64,000 nt of DNA from Oegoconia quadripuncta (GCA_949316235.1 OX438743.1:35061242-35125241), one strand, 5' to 3'; counted from the first letter of the stretch, positions 10,354 through 22,295 are shown. Notes: generated from the sequence alone by a model not told the origin. Numbers and translations are program-made.

Positions 10354-12715
10354 ATAATACATGCTACAATGCCCTACATACATTCGTCTACAGTTACTGC
10401 TTACATTGCCACTGCAAAAGGAAGTTACCATCAAGTCAAACTGAATTCTCCTTAGTAAATAGCGTAGAACGCGAATAATACCAACTAACGCTATATTAAT
10501 GATAGGTGGTATTACGAAGATGGAATAGTAGATGCGTACGTCCCTGTAAACTTGTTCGTTGAATAACACTTTGCGGCCAATCTAAATTTGCTGTTGCGTT
10601 ACCTTTACGTGTTTTACTCGTAGAGTGATAATTTTTATGATTTGATACTCGAATTGTTGTGGAGTTCTTAGCTTTTCTAACTTGTGAATATATTTTTCAT
10701 CTCATCTATTCGAAAACGAAGATTGATTCCTCATTAAGTACGCCCAAAGTGGGTCTTTTCTCGAAGAATCTTTGGAACAGGGAATAAATGAGTTTTAAAT
10801 TTGGAACGACCAAAGAGATCGCACTATAATAATGTGTGAAAAAATAATGGCTGCCGGACGGATAATATACTAAAAGAAGGCGCACGAACTACGTACGGAA
10901 TTTGTTTACATTTGAACATTACACAGTTTGTAAAAATAATAACTAATATATTTACATAATCAGCACTTCTGGTTTTTTCCATTACAGAAGGAGATGAAAA
11001 GATGAGGTGAAAACTCAGGATTCTATTTAAAATCCCTCATTCCGCACTGGATTCAAAATAGCGCCCTCTTCTTAAAAATATTATTTTGCTCCCTTGTTAT
11101 ACCATCTACTATTACCTACACTGCTTTAAAAGATGACTAAAGCCTTTATTCCGAACCTGACCCGCAATCGAAACAGGGTCATTTAATATTTATCCCTAAA
11201 GTAATATCCCTTTTCCAACTTACCCCGAACGCCACGGTGTCGTTCCTATTTTAACATTGAAATTATTAATTAAATTTATTAACATTAAATCTGTAAATAT
11301 AGCATTAAATAAACTAGGAAGTATCAAGTCAACGTTTAATTATAATAATCATAATAATGGCAGCTGGGCCCAGGGTGAGATACAGACGCCGGCAATTTTG
11401 GATACCGCCTGTATTGTAAGCCGCCTCTCTTTAAAGCCTGACCCACGGGCACCCGGGGTATGCAAGGTTATTTATTGTATACCTGAAACCTGAAATTAGT
11501 TTGGTCAGAACTACGTGTAGAATCGATTCCGACTATAAAAACATGGGGATATTTTTATTCTTAATTATTTTTCTAATTCAGAAATGATAAACACACTACA
11601 AGCGGAAACATAACAGTGACTGAATTCGCAACAATCCTTTATTTTTAATTTATTTTTTCAAGCTGAATCGATTACAAAATATACGATCTAATTGGGATAT
11701 ATTGGCTTTTTGGTATACAAAATATAACCTTGTAAAATATAATTTTGTCAATATTGGTCAACAATAATTTTATAATGTAAATCTAATATATGTATATTTT
11801 AAGAAATAGACATTTTTGGGCTGTCATTGGGCAAATTTAGAAATGAAGAAAGTACTCAAAAAATATTTAATAATACGTATCTTGGCACAAATAATTATAT
11901 TTTGTATTATTTTAAGGTGATTCAAGTCCACGATTAAATTGTTTTCTACTGAGCTCATACATTAATATAATAACAATGACATAACAATCTGTAGAACTCG
12001 AGGTCTGTCTATATATTATATTATATAACGTTGATATATGACTGTTTATTTCCCAAATAAATTAAATAAAACATGTTTTTGTGCACTAAATGGAAAATAA
12101 AAAAACAACTTAAAAAGTAAAGTGAATAATTATTAAAATATCGCAATATGATTTGCATTTAAAAATGAATACTATACATATAGGTACTTATCGTACATTC
12201 TGGTCCTCTAGAATTTGATGTTTTTGCCATCGAGTCGCTAAGAAAAGGAATATCATTGTTATCACGGGATCCGCAGATTTATTGTCCATATTTTTTTTAT
12301 GATTGACTGGAATGGAAACTGTAATAATTAAATCAAAATTGTATTAATTCTATAACATGACTATTAATTTTATATAATGTATTAATGAATATTCCCATAA
12401 GATTATTAATATTATATTATTACATAAACTAGGTATAATAATATTGTAAAAGTAAATCCAAGCTGATATGTAGATATTAATTGCTACTAAAGTTGACATT
12501 TATAATATTAAATTGACATTAGTTAGGCATTTCATATTGACAGTTGTTATTAATATATGACTATATGGCTTAGTTTGATTACTTTGATAGTAATAATAAT
12601 TTTTAATAATCAAATTTTTTAATCATTCAATTTTTAATAATTCAATTTTTGCATGTCAGTAATGACTAAATATGTGATACAAATTATTCACCTATACAAC
12701 CTGTACCCTACCACA
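10354..12715. other. AT-rich DNA with one GC-rich patch
   Basis: No gene supported. The patch at 11355-11480 (beginning GGCAGCTGGGCCCAGGGTG) is distinctly GC-rich and could be a retroelement 3' end, but no second copy is in the window. The rest, especially 11500-12650, is very AT-rich with A/T simple sequence. Confidence 0.4.
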
Positions 12716-12872
12716 TTTAGAGCAAATAAATATATTTCAATTTCAATTTCTGGATTCGCGTTTGACCACAATCTCACCTCATGGAAAGTGACGATGTGGT
12801 CGAAGATGAATGGAAAATGCCTATTCACTCTGCTCTTAAAGATCCCAAGGTTGTAGGATTCGGGAAAGGATA
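12716..12872 (-). mobile_element. LINE RT C-terminal relic
   Basis: The minus frame carries FPESYNLGIFKSRVNRHF, nearly identical to the retrotransposon terminus at 9090-9342. The nucleotide match continues beyond the old stop into GAGATTGTGGTCAAACGCG. The tail is a short GAAATT repeat instead of poly(A). The frame is open but only this segment is recognisable. Confidence 0.75.
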
Positions 12873-12999
12873 TCTCTCTATACGAATGGAATTTTGGTGA
12901 AACTCCTATAAAATAAATACTACAACCACAGATTTGATACAAATCTGTGAGTACAACTAATAAAGTATAAAAAAATATATGGACATGCAAGTTTATATC

Positions 13000-13555
13000 A
13001 ATCATACATTAATAAGTTAGATACGAGTAGATTAACCAATGTATACTTATGACGTAGATTAGATATCAATTGTTGGAGATAACGGTGTGCAACCAAAAAA
13101 CTTGAATTCTTGTATTCTACTTATTAGAGGTCATACTGGGAATATTTTTATATTATATTATTGTTAGAATATGCCCATGTGCTCAATTAATTCCATGCAA
13201 TCGACACAAATCTGTTCCTTGACAAACCGGGCAAACCAATGCAACAGTTTGGAATGCTTTTATTAACAACTACTTGGGTTGCCCTAGTTTCGCGATTGTT
13301 GCTCAGGTTAGGAAGCCATTCCTAATAGGTGAGTTATAATAAGCTATAATGGAAGTTACTTCGCAAACAAATAAAGGGTTTTTAGGTCAAAGATACTTCT
13401 AGTCAAAGTTTCTTAATTTTAATACTTCATAACTTAATTATTACTTCTTGTAAAGGTAATAGTTTACCCGCGGTAATATACCCCTCCTTTGTGTAGGTAT
13501 CACTCTCGTATTTTTTTCTTCCACCAACCACCAACGGATTAAAAGGCATTCCATA
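13000..13555. other. No supportable feature
   Basis: AT-rich DNA. I see no frame, tRNA boxes or repeat family member. Confidence 0.4.
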
Positions 13556-13559
13556 ATTA

Positions 13560-13703
13560 TCCTCAGGGTGTTAACGCATCGGGTCCCCCGTATTTGATGT
13601 CGCAAGAATCGACTTTATCTCTGGATGTTAGAGATATCGTCGGCAGTATGCGCATCTCAGCAGGAGAGCTGCGTGCTCGTTTGTCATACCATGTCATAAA
13701 AAA
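13560..13703 (+). repeat. Interspersed repeat O
   Basis: The end CGTGCTCGTTTGTCATACC followed by TCATAAAAAA matches in reverse the repeat at 43075-43190, where a T run is followed by GGCGGCAAACGAGCATACGT. The A-rich end suggests a retroposed element. Its 5' part is too diverged to delimit. Confidence 0.4.
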
Positions 13704-14095
13704 TGGTAGTTTAGAGGCACCTATTTGTAAACAGAATAATTTATTAGAACAGTATCTTAAAATAAATTCATGAGCAACTAATCAACTTTCATTTAAAAGC
13801 TTTACCGGAGGTGATGTCGTCGGTGGTCCGCAAAAGGCTTTATTGGCAATAAGCCGATACTAATACAGATATGACATAGTTATACGTATTTAGTCATTAG
13901 GGACGTTAGGTCAACTAACTGTGCAGTATACAGGCCAGCATGCCATGTAGAGATGCGACCGCTTTAACTCAGAGTGCACTGGGGATCATGGAGAATTGAT
14001 TGTTTAGTTACCCTCATTTTCTATTCTTTGGAATAATTCTACGGAATGTACCTTAATATTCAGTATATCGATCGATAAATTAATGTAATTAATGT

Positions 14096-14285
14096 AATTG
14101 GAGTCATCGTCATCGCGATCATCATCGTATTAGCAACAGGACATCTACTTCTGAGCATAGACCTCTTGCATAGATTTCCAGAGCGACGCCTCCAGCGACT
14201 TCAGTGATCTTCATCAGGTCATCAGTTCACCTCGCGAGTGGACGTCTTGCGCTGCACTTGATGATAATTGGAGTATGTGGATATA
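14096..14285 (-). mobile_element. Degenerate RTE-like LINE RT C-terminus
   Basis: The stretch resembles, with several changes, the antisense of a LINE carboxy end (CTTCTGAGCATAGACCTCTT corresponds to the GEAxVQQW region; CTCCAGCGACTTCAGTGATC and the following ATCTTCATCAGGTC to upstream residues). The cleaner relic at 28048-28195 supports the assignment. No open frame remains. Confidence 0.4.
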
Positions 14286-14477
14286 AGGTCCAACACGCAT
14301 GGTCTTTTATTCTTATTTTTAATGGCCTTTTTAGACCATTTTGCTATGTTTTATAAAGTTCTTAAAAGCTGGTTGCGCTGTGAGGCTGGAGTTCTATCCG
14401 GGATGGACTACAAAGAAGTAAACGCCTACTAATTCCAACACTAATCCATTGTAATATCTTACAAGCTATTTAGGTTC

Positions 14478-14765
14478 ACCTGTCCCAATGTCTGTCTGTT
14501 TGTTGTCAAATCTTACAAGTTAAACATCCACTTCTCGGCGTTCAATTGATCTAAACATTTGCATGGAAAGCGGATAACAATGCAATATTATGGTGACATT
14601 AAGCTGGCCTAATGATGGAGCCGGTGGCCATAGGAACTCTTTGATAAAAAAATGCAAGCCCATCGAGTTTGGGCTTGATTGGATTTATCTTGACAAATAG
14701 TCTGTGTATCCAGGGTCTGATGATTCAGCCGAAAGGAACTCGGCAACGACATAATATATAGTCTT
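14478..14765 (+). repeat. Interspersed repeat P, plus copy
   Basis: Blocks: GTCAAATCTTACAAGTTAAA, GATAACAATGCAATATTATG, TGATGGAGCCGGTGGCCATA, GGAACTCTTTGATAAAA, GAGTTTGGGCTTGATTGG and ATCCAGGGTCTGATGAT. Reverse-strand relatives lie at 8787-9065 and 29290-29530. No coding frame. Confidence 0.55.
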
Positions 14766-14769
14766 TATA

Positions 14770-15915
14770 AGTACTAGAATGTGATGATCTCATGATAGAG
14801 CATTAAAGCATATATTTAAAGATAGTTTTAATGTAGAAGTTATTTTTTCATATTTCTTGCATCTTGTGCCGTATATTATCAGTTTATTACTAAAAGCAGA
14901 ATATTATGTGTAATAAAGTCAGTAATTTTACTCGTATTATATGTGGGGAAGAGTATACATAACTGCTGAGTGACTGAGTTTTCTCCATATGTAGGCGCCC
15001 AAAATCTTTCATAACGCCACATATAAGATAGATAAAGTATTTATTTACACCACTGCATTCACATGATGTTACGGTTATATAATCTAATTCAAAATACTTT
15101 GAGTTTGACTCAACATATTCGGGGAATGAGAGGCCTCTCTGCTATTTGGCTCACTCTACACCATATTGCCGCCTTGCTAGCTCTTCGTTCTAAGCCACGG
15201 CTTACGTTATTTGATGCAGGCATAACTTGTTTACCAAGCGCAGAGATTTATACAGTATTTTGTTACACGCTTGCAATAATGTGATGAGCTCATGAGCCTA
15301 CTGATTTTTTTTCAGTGGAATTCAGAATTTCTGAATATCTCTCTTTTGAAGGTACAAGCTAAGATGTGAAGAAAGTTGATAGATATATGTATGACACTTT
15401 TACTTAGGATGTCCATACTTTCACAACATAAAGTAATTTTATTATATTATGCTTACATCTTAATTAAATTAATAAGTTCATTGTTGTCAGACGAGTTGCC
15501 TCTGTATGGCGCGGCTAACAAGGGGCTTATCTCAGATGAAAACATACCGAACAATGAAATCACTTTGCCTAACGTCATAGCGAATTATCATTGTATTAGA
15601 ATTGCATTAACGTAGGTATTGTAAGCAGAGAATATTACCGATGAGACCGTGAACTGTGGTTTTGAAAAATCATATTTACCTTTCATCAGTATCATTCATT
15701 ACCCTATTGACATAGTTAACTCTGTGCACAAAAGCCTGGAGAAAATGCAAAGAGAGTAGACCTTTTTGGCACTATTAAAAAGGATTGTTTTAGGTCTTTT
15801 TGGCGTCGTTCGCTCAGTTTAGAGAGATCGCTTGTTTCATCCCGGCGGGATAAATACATTATCAACTAGGTCATATTTTTAAAATGTCATGATATTAATA
15901 ACTAACCACCATTCT
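14770..15915. other. No supportable feature
   Basis: AT-rich DNA. Two short frames (15063-15284 and 15376-15615) lack recognisable domains or splice context. Confidence 0.4.
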
Positions 15916-15917
15916 TA

Positions 15918-15990
15918 AGTGCAGGGCTGTGACATGCCCTCTATACGGGCAGAAAGGACTGCCTTTTCTTTAGGTTTGCCTGGCTTTCCT
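15918..15990 (+). mobile_element. hAT miniature-element relic (tentative)
   Basis: GTGACATGCCCTCTATACGG followed by GCAGAAAGGACTGCC resembles the left portion of the hAT-type element at 2116 (GTGTGCCCTCGATACAGG then GCAGAAAAGCAGTGC). No right end found. Confidence 0.35.
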
Positions 15991-16062
15991 TTGCCTTTTT
16001 GTAAGAATAGGTACTTATGCTCTTTGTCTACAATAAAATTTCAATTGTGTTTGCTGCCGAGC

Positions 16063-16140
16063 GTTTACTGGAAGAAATCTCTTACAGAGATAAGCTCGCC
16101 TTTGTGTATTGTAATTTCTGTCCTATGTTTGTTCAATGTA
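16063..16140 (+). mobile_element. LINE 3' end, GGAAGAGATCGCT type
   Basis: CTGGAAGAAATCTCTTACAG followed by AGATAAGCTCGCCTTTGTGT is the same block as at 29030 and 46400. The polyadenylation-like end is eroded. Confidence 0.55.
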
Positions 16141-16363
16141 TATTCTTGTTTGACTATATGACTTATACTTATTTTGGAATAATTTCCAATGTAATCAGCG
16201 AAACCAGGACTAGTGTATATTCGTACAACTTTATACGTTCTCACATTGGCCAAATCAATAAACATTAAACAACAGCTTACTCTTATTATTTTGTTATGAA
16301 AATATTTTTGCAATATGTAAATTCTCACCAATATGCGAACATTGAAGTAACTTATCGCGATCG

Positions 16364-16685
16364 TTTTTTTTTTATGCACAACGGGTTAGCATTTGATCTC
16401 AATCAAACCTGATGTTAAGTGAAGATGAGGCCGAAGGTGGAAGCGTACTGACCCAGAAAGCCAAATATTTGGGGAACTGGCTATCTTATCTCTGACAACC
16501 GGAACACAACAATGCTATTAACATTGCTGTTTGGCGGCAGATTTAGATAAGATGGTGGTAGCTAGCTAGGCGGACATATAAAATGCTCTACCACCAAACA
16601 AACCGAGTACTGAACCCGCTGGGGTTCGAACCCGCGACCTCCGATTCGTAAACCCATGTTGTTTACATTGAGCCACGGAGGTGGT
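16364..16685 (-). mobile_element. tRNA-derived SINE, family 1, near full length
   Basis: Read on the minus strand: head CCTCCGTGGCTCAATGTAAA (A box), B box GGTTCGAACCCC near 16620-16632, a body with ATCTAAATCTGCCGCCAAAC, and the 3' end GTTAACCCGTTGTGCATAAA with an A run. At least ten copies in the window share this structure, most complete at 16364, 22296, 23362, 42498 and 51053. The head shows derivation from a tRNA gene. Confidence 0.85.
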
Positions 16686-16789
16686 CAAAACACATTTTGA
16701 ACCGCTAACTAAAAACGACGGGTCTTATGTGTGGGACGGTGTTATGTGTGTGTTCAGTCTTTGTCCGGATTTACCATCATCAACCCTCT

Positions 16790-16900
16790 TTATTTGTTCT
16801 TTTCTCTGTCCAACTTATTCTTCTCCAGTACTCTCAAATGCCTCTAACCTTTCCCTATCCCTTTGTGTTAATGGCCATGTCTTACAGCCGTATAAGTATT
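16790..16900 (-). mobile_element. LINE reverse-transcriptase relic (YGCxTW motif)
   Basis: The minus strand encodes YGCKTWPLTQRDRERLEAFE, then an in-frame TAA soon after. The YGC-TW-LT pattern is characteristic of the region after the catalytic domain of non-LTR reverse transcriptases. The frame is broken and short, so this is a dead fragment lying against a SINE-1 copy. The clade cannot be decided from this length. Confidence 0.65.
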
Positions 16901-16909
16901 AACGTCTAA

Positions 16910-17395
16910 TAATATACATAACCTCATAAATAAATGTCAGGTCATATAATTTTTCTGTAACGTTATGAAGACATAACTTAAAAATTGCTTTTGAGCTGAC
17001 CGTCTTTACATACACACAGCTAATCATTTAATATTTTTTTTCAAGAGTCTTTCTAAAGAGTAGGTATGTCAGTCGAGACAAATTGCCCACATCAGACGAT
17101 AATTTATTTATGATAAGTATTTATATCAACACAAATCACTGCATAGGTGGATGTTATTCCAGTTGGCACTGAATAATTAACAAAATCACAACTTAGAAAC
17201 TAGTTCATATACTACTGAAACTTCAGACCTCTAATAAATTTATTTTAAATCCCCACACACTTAGAATAAAATTATATCTTCAATTATTACAAATTTTACT
17301 TATTATTTCACACATAATTTCATTACCTATATAATTATTATGATGATCGTTAGTTTCCCTAATTGTTAGTTACCTACTCATAAGTTAACTAACAA
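16910..17395. other. No supportable feature
   Basis: AT-rich DNA without recognisable features. Confidence 0.4.
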
Positions 17396-17399
17396 GAAC

Positions 17400-17490
17400 T
17401 AAAAATTTAGAAAATATCCGAGGCACTAATATGTCATCCATGTATACAATCCAAATGTATTAAAAGTTAAATATCTTCGAAACGGTTGTT
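17400..17490 (+). repeat. Interspersed repeat F, partial
   Basis: TGTCATCCATGTATACAA and TTAAAAGTTAAATATCTTCG followed by AAACGG match the start of repeat F. The rest is missing. Confidence 0.5.
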
Positions 17491-17604
17491 TATTCTTAAA
17501 TATTAACAAACCCGCATTCGTCCGTACCTGAGGTGGGATTTCCAGTGGCCATTGTCTTTAACCATATGTAAAGTTCGTGGTCCTATGGATCCTTTCGGAA
17601 CGTT

Positions 17605-17655
17605 CTATCCGTTTCCCAAAACACCCGTTCCCAAAACATCCGTTCCCGTCACTCA
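17605..17655. repeat. Short imperfect tandem repeat
   Basis: CCCAAAACAYCCGTT occurs twice in tandem (15-bp period), preceded and followed by shorter related pieces. Confidence 0.5.
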
Positions 17656-17813
17656 CCGTGTATATTCCTATGCGAGTTGTGCCCTATCGAATAACTAGAA
17701 CCGCCTAATTTAATGTTCCTTATTGAATAGAAACAGAACCCTTAGTCTGAATAAATTGGATGTTCTGTACGCAATTTCTTTAAACTTTGTAATTACATAT
17801 TTATTTTTAATAA

Positions 17814-18073
17814 ATATTTAGGACATCATTCATCTAATCCCAAACTAAGTAAAGCTTGTGCTACGAATACTAGATAACGAATAAACATAAATAAATATGT
17901 AGGTAAATGAAAATTATTTTGCGCAATAAAGAGTATTTGTATTGTATTGTAAATATCTAAGACCCTGGAATGAAATGTTCGTATTCATCACAGAAACATT
18001 TACCGGTTTGCGGGATTCGAACCCGCAAACGTTGCTTTCGCTGTCAGGGTCACCACTAGGGACTAGGGTCGTC
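17814..18073 (-). mobile_element. SINE family 2, interrupted
   Basis: Near-complete reverse copy including the B box (GGATTCGAACCCGC near 18012-18025). Between the ATAAATAAATAT and TAAATATCTAAGACCC blocks there is an extra roughly 50-bp piece (17900-17950) containing TTGCGCAATAAAGAGTATTT, a LINE-tail sequence also present at 4895-4925. The LINE tail therefore lies inside the SINE. Confidence 0.75.
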
Positions 18074-18289
18074 AATTAAATAGATACAGTTTTGGAAACC
18101 TCGAAACGTTTATTAATTATTCACACAATTCATAATAGTAATGTGAAACGAAAAGCGGTAACTATTTACACAAAGATAAAAAATTGTACTTATTTAATCT
18201 GGGGATAAAACTTATAGAATAGGACAGTATAATTTCGACTAAAACCATTCTCCCATTTCAAGTTAATTTGAAATATAACTCTTATACAA

Positions 18290-18400
18290 AAAAGTGACTA
18301 CCGACTACCGTCTATCCGTTGGCTTTCGCCGAGTAAAAACAACAGGAACAGCCGTTGGTTAACGCCTACGCTGCGCCGCATTGTCGTCGGAATACTTGAA
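18290..18400. other. CpG-richer unique patch
   Basis: Higher G+C than its neighbours, with several CG dinucleotides and a direct repeat of GACTACCG. No frame, promoter motif or repeat copy identified. Confidence 0.25.
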
Positions 18401-18543
18401 ATAGTGAAAGTATTAGGATACTAGCGTTTTAGTCATTGAGGTGCCATTGTTGTAATACCTTGTTTTTCTACTGAAACTGAATAAATCATTGACAGTATCG
18501 TTTTTGCCCCTAAAAGTTAAACATTATAACTAATATATAAATT

Positions 18544-18774
18544 ACTAGCTTTCCGCCCGCGTCTTGCGTGGAAGGAATAGCTTTGTCGCGGATATGTTTA
18601 ATTTGTTTATCCCGCGAACTACTCACTTTATCGGAATAACGAGTATCCTATGTTTTCATACAGGTTATATTCTACCTATATAAAAAATTTCATCCAAATC
18701 CGTTTATCCGTTTAGCCGTAATTGAGCAACAAACAAACATCTAAACTTTCACATTTATAATATTAGTTAGATTA
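18544..18774 (+). repeat. Interspersed repeat D (CTTTCCGCCCGCG element)
   Basis: Starts ACTAGCTTTCCGCCCGC, contains ATTTCATCCAAATCCG and TTGAGCAACAAACAAACAT, and ends ATTTATAATATTAGTTAGAT. Collinear copies on the same strand: 27353-27591, 42087-42278, 53910-54112 and 59871-60141. A split copy is at 39690-40488, and partial copies are at 62155-62288 and (reverse) 50190-50272. This 3'-end type is very common in Lepidoptera; an RTE-like retroelement origin is likely but not provable here. Confidence 0.7.
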
Positions 18775-18806
18775 GACTAGTTAAATTGTTCTCTGTTGTT
18801 ATGACG

Positions 18807-19305
18807 TTATACCGGGTGTTAGGAAGCCCTGTGAAAGTTGAACTCGCTTAGACATTTTAGGCCAAAGTTGCTGTACTATAAAATCATATTTCATTAGATG
18901 GATAAAACATTTATTTCCATATTACAAAAACACACACAAAAAGATTCTACTACACAAACCTCCGCTCAACTTGGTGTTATGATTTATACGAAGTGTGGCC
19001 ATATTTCACAGGAATAATTTAGAAACAGTTAAGTACAACTGCTAAAATTTAAAGTAATATTCTATATTGTTTTAATATTCTTCAAATTTACTTACAACAC
19101 ACTAGTGGACGGTCAAATCTCAGAAAACGCAACATTTTCTGTACTATGGTATGTACTCGGTCTGTTAATATCTTCGTTTTCTATTTTCCCAAAATCTTAA
19201 TATACCGACTTACGACGTAAGACACGACGTAAGTAAATATGGTTTAAAATATCCCAATTGGCTTCACCCTCTCACGGGATTGTGTCGTCGTAGCACCCTG
19301 TATAA
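18807..19305. mobile_element. TIR-bounded element, TA-target type (tentative)
   Basis: TTATACCGGGTGTTAGGAAG at 18807 and the reverse complement of 19286-19305 (TTATACAGGGTGCTACGACG) form about 20-bp terminal inverted repeats with four mismatches. The about 500-bp interior has no transposase frame. A TA at each end would fit a Tc1/mariner-like target, but the exact boundary is ambiguous. Confidence 0.45.
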
Positions 19306-19389
19306 TACTTTCTATCTATTAAATACCAAAAATTATAAATACTTTAAATTATGGATGCAGACGGCTTCCAACCGGTCGCTCTAGGGACT

Positions 19390-19521
19390 GATTCTCACGC
19401 ATTCGACATTTCTCTGTCGATAGACATAAATAGATCTGTCACTTTTGCACACGCATTTAAGTGTGAAAGAGATAGACGAACCAATGTCTATCGATAATGA
19501 AATGTCGAGCGCGCGAGAATC
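19390..19521. repeat. 132-bp hairpin-forming foldback element
   Basis: The first 38 bases (starting GATTCTCACGC) match the reverse complement of the last 38 (ending GCGCGAGAATC) at 32 positions. Pairing then continues more loosely towards the centre (CACTTTTGCACACGC against GTGTGAAAGAGATAG). No target duplication is obvious and there is no open frame. Confidence 0.7.
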
Positions 19522-19524
19522 GGG

Positions 19525-19580
19525 GCCAGGGAGTTTTATGTTCAGCAGTGGACATCATGTAGCTGATTTTATGATGAAGA
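19525..19580 (+). mobile_element. LINE carboxy-end relic (tentative)
   Basis: CCAGGGAGTTTTATGTTCAG then CAGTGGACATCA reads as a GEFYVQQWTS-like end, the usual last residues of RTE-type LINE reverse transcriptases in Lepidoptera. Frame is not maintained on either side. Confidence 0.35.
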
Positions 19581-19966
19581 TCTCCAGCCATTCTGGGGAA
19601 AAGGGCCGTCAAACGTAATGTCATGGTGATGTTATGTACGGAACCCTCAGGACATGAGTTTTTAACCTGGTCGCAGTACCAGCGGTATAGAAGTTGTATG
19701 GTGAGTATTAAACACAACACTATACATAAATAATTCGTGATATTAATTAGACTGAGGGTTATTCTCATATTTTCTGATAAATCTTTCTAAACTCGCTACA
19801 GCTCCCCACTTAGCCTCTATGCTGTGAGTCATGCTTCATTTGACACATTATCATGGGGCAATTTGCATGGTGCTTGGTATTTGCGAGCCATCGATATAAC
19901 GGGAGAGAAATTGGTATAACGCTATAAGCCATATTTTGTGCGGTACTTGGCATATTCATCTCTATG

Positions 19967-20181
19967 GATCAGGCACACGACACAGGGTAAGCAGAATGAT
20001 AAAATTTGCTATAACATGAGAAAAGATACAACTACAAAATAATAATTTACTCTTATAAGAGTTTAGAATATTTCTGTTCAGATCAGTATGAATCAGCTAT
20101 CTTGACAATGCATTTCGAGGAAAGCTTACAAATTGCTAGGGTAGGCACTGCCTTTTTGCCTGTATGGAGGGCACGCCACTG
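19967..20181 (-). mobile_element. hAT-type miniature element, second copy
   Basis: Read in reverse it starts with TIR CAGTGGCGTGCCCTCCATAC, continues CAGGCAAAAAGGCAGTGCC and CGAAATGCATTGTCAAGATA, and reaches the right-hand TTGCTTACCCTGTG block. This is collinear with 2116-2354. The inner TIR at about 19970 is eroded and no matching 8-bp flanks are visible. Confidence 0.75.
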
Positions 20182-22295
20182 ACCTGAGAATATTTTCAGT
20201 GATGATAAGTGGCTGCCATAGTGACAGTATGGGAGCCGCATAAGTCAATATTTTGGATATATCATTACTTTAAACGAAGAAGTTATTCATGTAGTTATTT
20301 ACTTTGAATATCAGTATAAAAAATTTAGTTATATTGACGAAATAACCCCTGGACACGCTTAACATTTCCATTCTGTATATCGATATACCTGAAATAGTAC
20401 GCGTATCGCATGTAACGGTACCCCCGAACCGAAGGCATATGTAGGACTAAAAAGATTGGGCTTTTATTATAAAAAATATCTTAAATTGCAGAATAAATAT
20501 TTTTATTACACCGGTTATTCGATGCCTACGTAAAATTTACAATATCAAAAAACTGTATTTTGCTATCAAAATATTATGTGGATGATTTGTCATTTCTGTA
20601 TAGGTACATATCTATGTACCGATAAAATATTTACGTGTCATTGAAATGATTATTCAGAATTTATTTAATTGTGTCAGGACTAACCACTCGATACGAATTG
20701 GTAACTATAATATAGTATTTATATTGATAATAATGAGTTCTTGAATACATTCGCAATTAGAAAATACGAGCTAATTCAGAGCCTCCAACAAATAGAGTTT
20801 GAATTTGGAATCAATAAAACTCCAGGAGGTAAGTATGAACACATATATTATTTGAACTTGGAACGTTAGAACGATGTCTGTTAAACAAACAGATGAGTAC
20901 TCTAAGGTTGTATGCGAATTTAAAAAAGCAAAGGCGGTAGATAAAATCGATATTTGTAGTGGTTCTTTGCAAAAGTAATATTTTGTTTGTTTTATTTTTG
21001 AGAAAAGCACATAAATCTAAAATAAGATGTTATAAAAAACTGCGCTGTCTAGAGGGGAGCCCTAAGGCCTACCTAAATACATAAGTACTGCGTGGGGCTT
21101 CTTGGTACCATCCTAAGCAATACAGTTTCCTGGAAAAGCGGAAATGTCCGCTATAACAATTGCATGACTAATTTAACCTCAAATAATTTAACCAACTGAC
21201 TACGACACATACTTCGACCTTATTGCCATCGGCTTGGGATTCAAGCCCAGAATGGCTTACTGGTCTCTGCAGTACTATTCACTTATTTTATAGCCCAATT
21301 TTCAATATTTGCGTTGTAATTTTCCAAACCATTTGTTAAATCGTAACAAAAGTACAATTGATTATTATTACAAACGACAATACTTATTTCCTTACACAAT
21401 CAAAAGAAACCAATAAATCTTTTTGAACTAAGCGTGCAGTTTACAAATAGTTAAAAGAAATCAGCTTAATCATTGCCAGTGGAAATTATAAATAACGCAA
21501 TGAAACAGCGCTTTCTAACATTTCAGTTATGTAAACAAGAAAGTGGCGTATAAACACTTTACTCGTCAGATAGCTGACAATTGAAACGGTATAATTGTGA
21601 GGTGACCGACGATCGTTTAATCATATTGTGCAGGTTGGTAAATGATTGATTGTTCTAACAAATGGTTAGAATTACATAGAGGTATAAAAAGAAGTAACGG
21701 GACAATGCAGGCAGAATTAATAAGTCATTATTATTATTAAAAAAGTTAAGTCAAAAAAAATTATAACATCGTGATTTTTAGTCACTAATTTGTTTTGTAT
21801 TTATTTTCTTTCGCATAATAAAGTACTTACAAACAAACAAACAAATTACTTCTCATCATAAATTGGATAATGTTATATGTGTATATATCAGTGTCCTCAA
21901 TATGCACATTTACATGTACTTATTATTTTAAAATTATAGATAGTTAATTTATATTTAGGTGCATGTTTGTTTGATGCACCTGCGCTACGGGTGGGATACA
22001 TTAAGTAACTTATGAGACAGACACTACTCGAGTAGTAATGTAAACATCGTTAAGTTTTCAGCCTGTTTTCACCTGTCTAAAATATTATCCTTACAATTTT
22101 AATGTGTTTGTTTATAATATTCCTAATATACTTGATGAGTATGGAATATAAGAGACAAAAATGTAAGCTTGCTCAGATTATACTTAGAAAAAAATCTCAT
22201 CTTAATTAAAAAATAAAAATATAAAAGAAGAGAAAGGCGAAATAAAAGTTTTTAATTAAGTAAGTATATTTGAATTCATAAATCCAAAGAAAATA
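20182..22295. other. AT-rich DNA; possible TATA motif
   Basis: No gene or repeat copy supported apart from a LINE-like tail at about 21790-21845 ending in ACAAACAAACAAACAAA. A TATAAAAA at 21683-21690 follows a less AT-rich unique stretch (21460-21680) with a TGATTGATTG homeodomain-like motif. Without an initiator or exon it is only a note. Confidence 0.3.

Noticed and set aside
12688..13005. 105-codon minus frame as a host gene
   Set aside because: The recognisable part is the carboxy end of a LINE reverse transcriptase, also found at 9090-9342 and 29650-29815.
16681..16909. Two overlapping plus frames of 60-73 codons
   Set aside because: They are antisense to a LINE reverse-transcriptase relic encoding the YGCxTW motif on the minus strand.
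21683..21690. TATA box as a gene promoter
   Set aside because: TATAAAAA occurs by chance in AT-rich DNA; no initiator or coding start follows.
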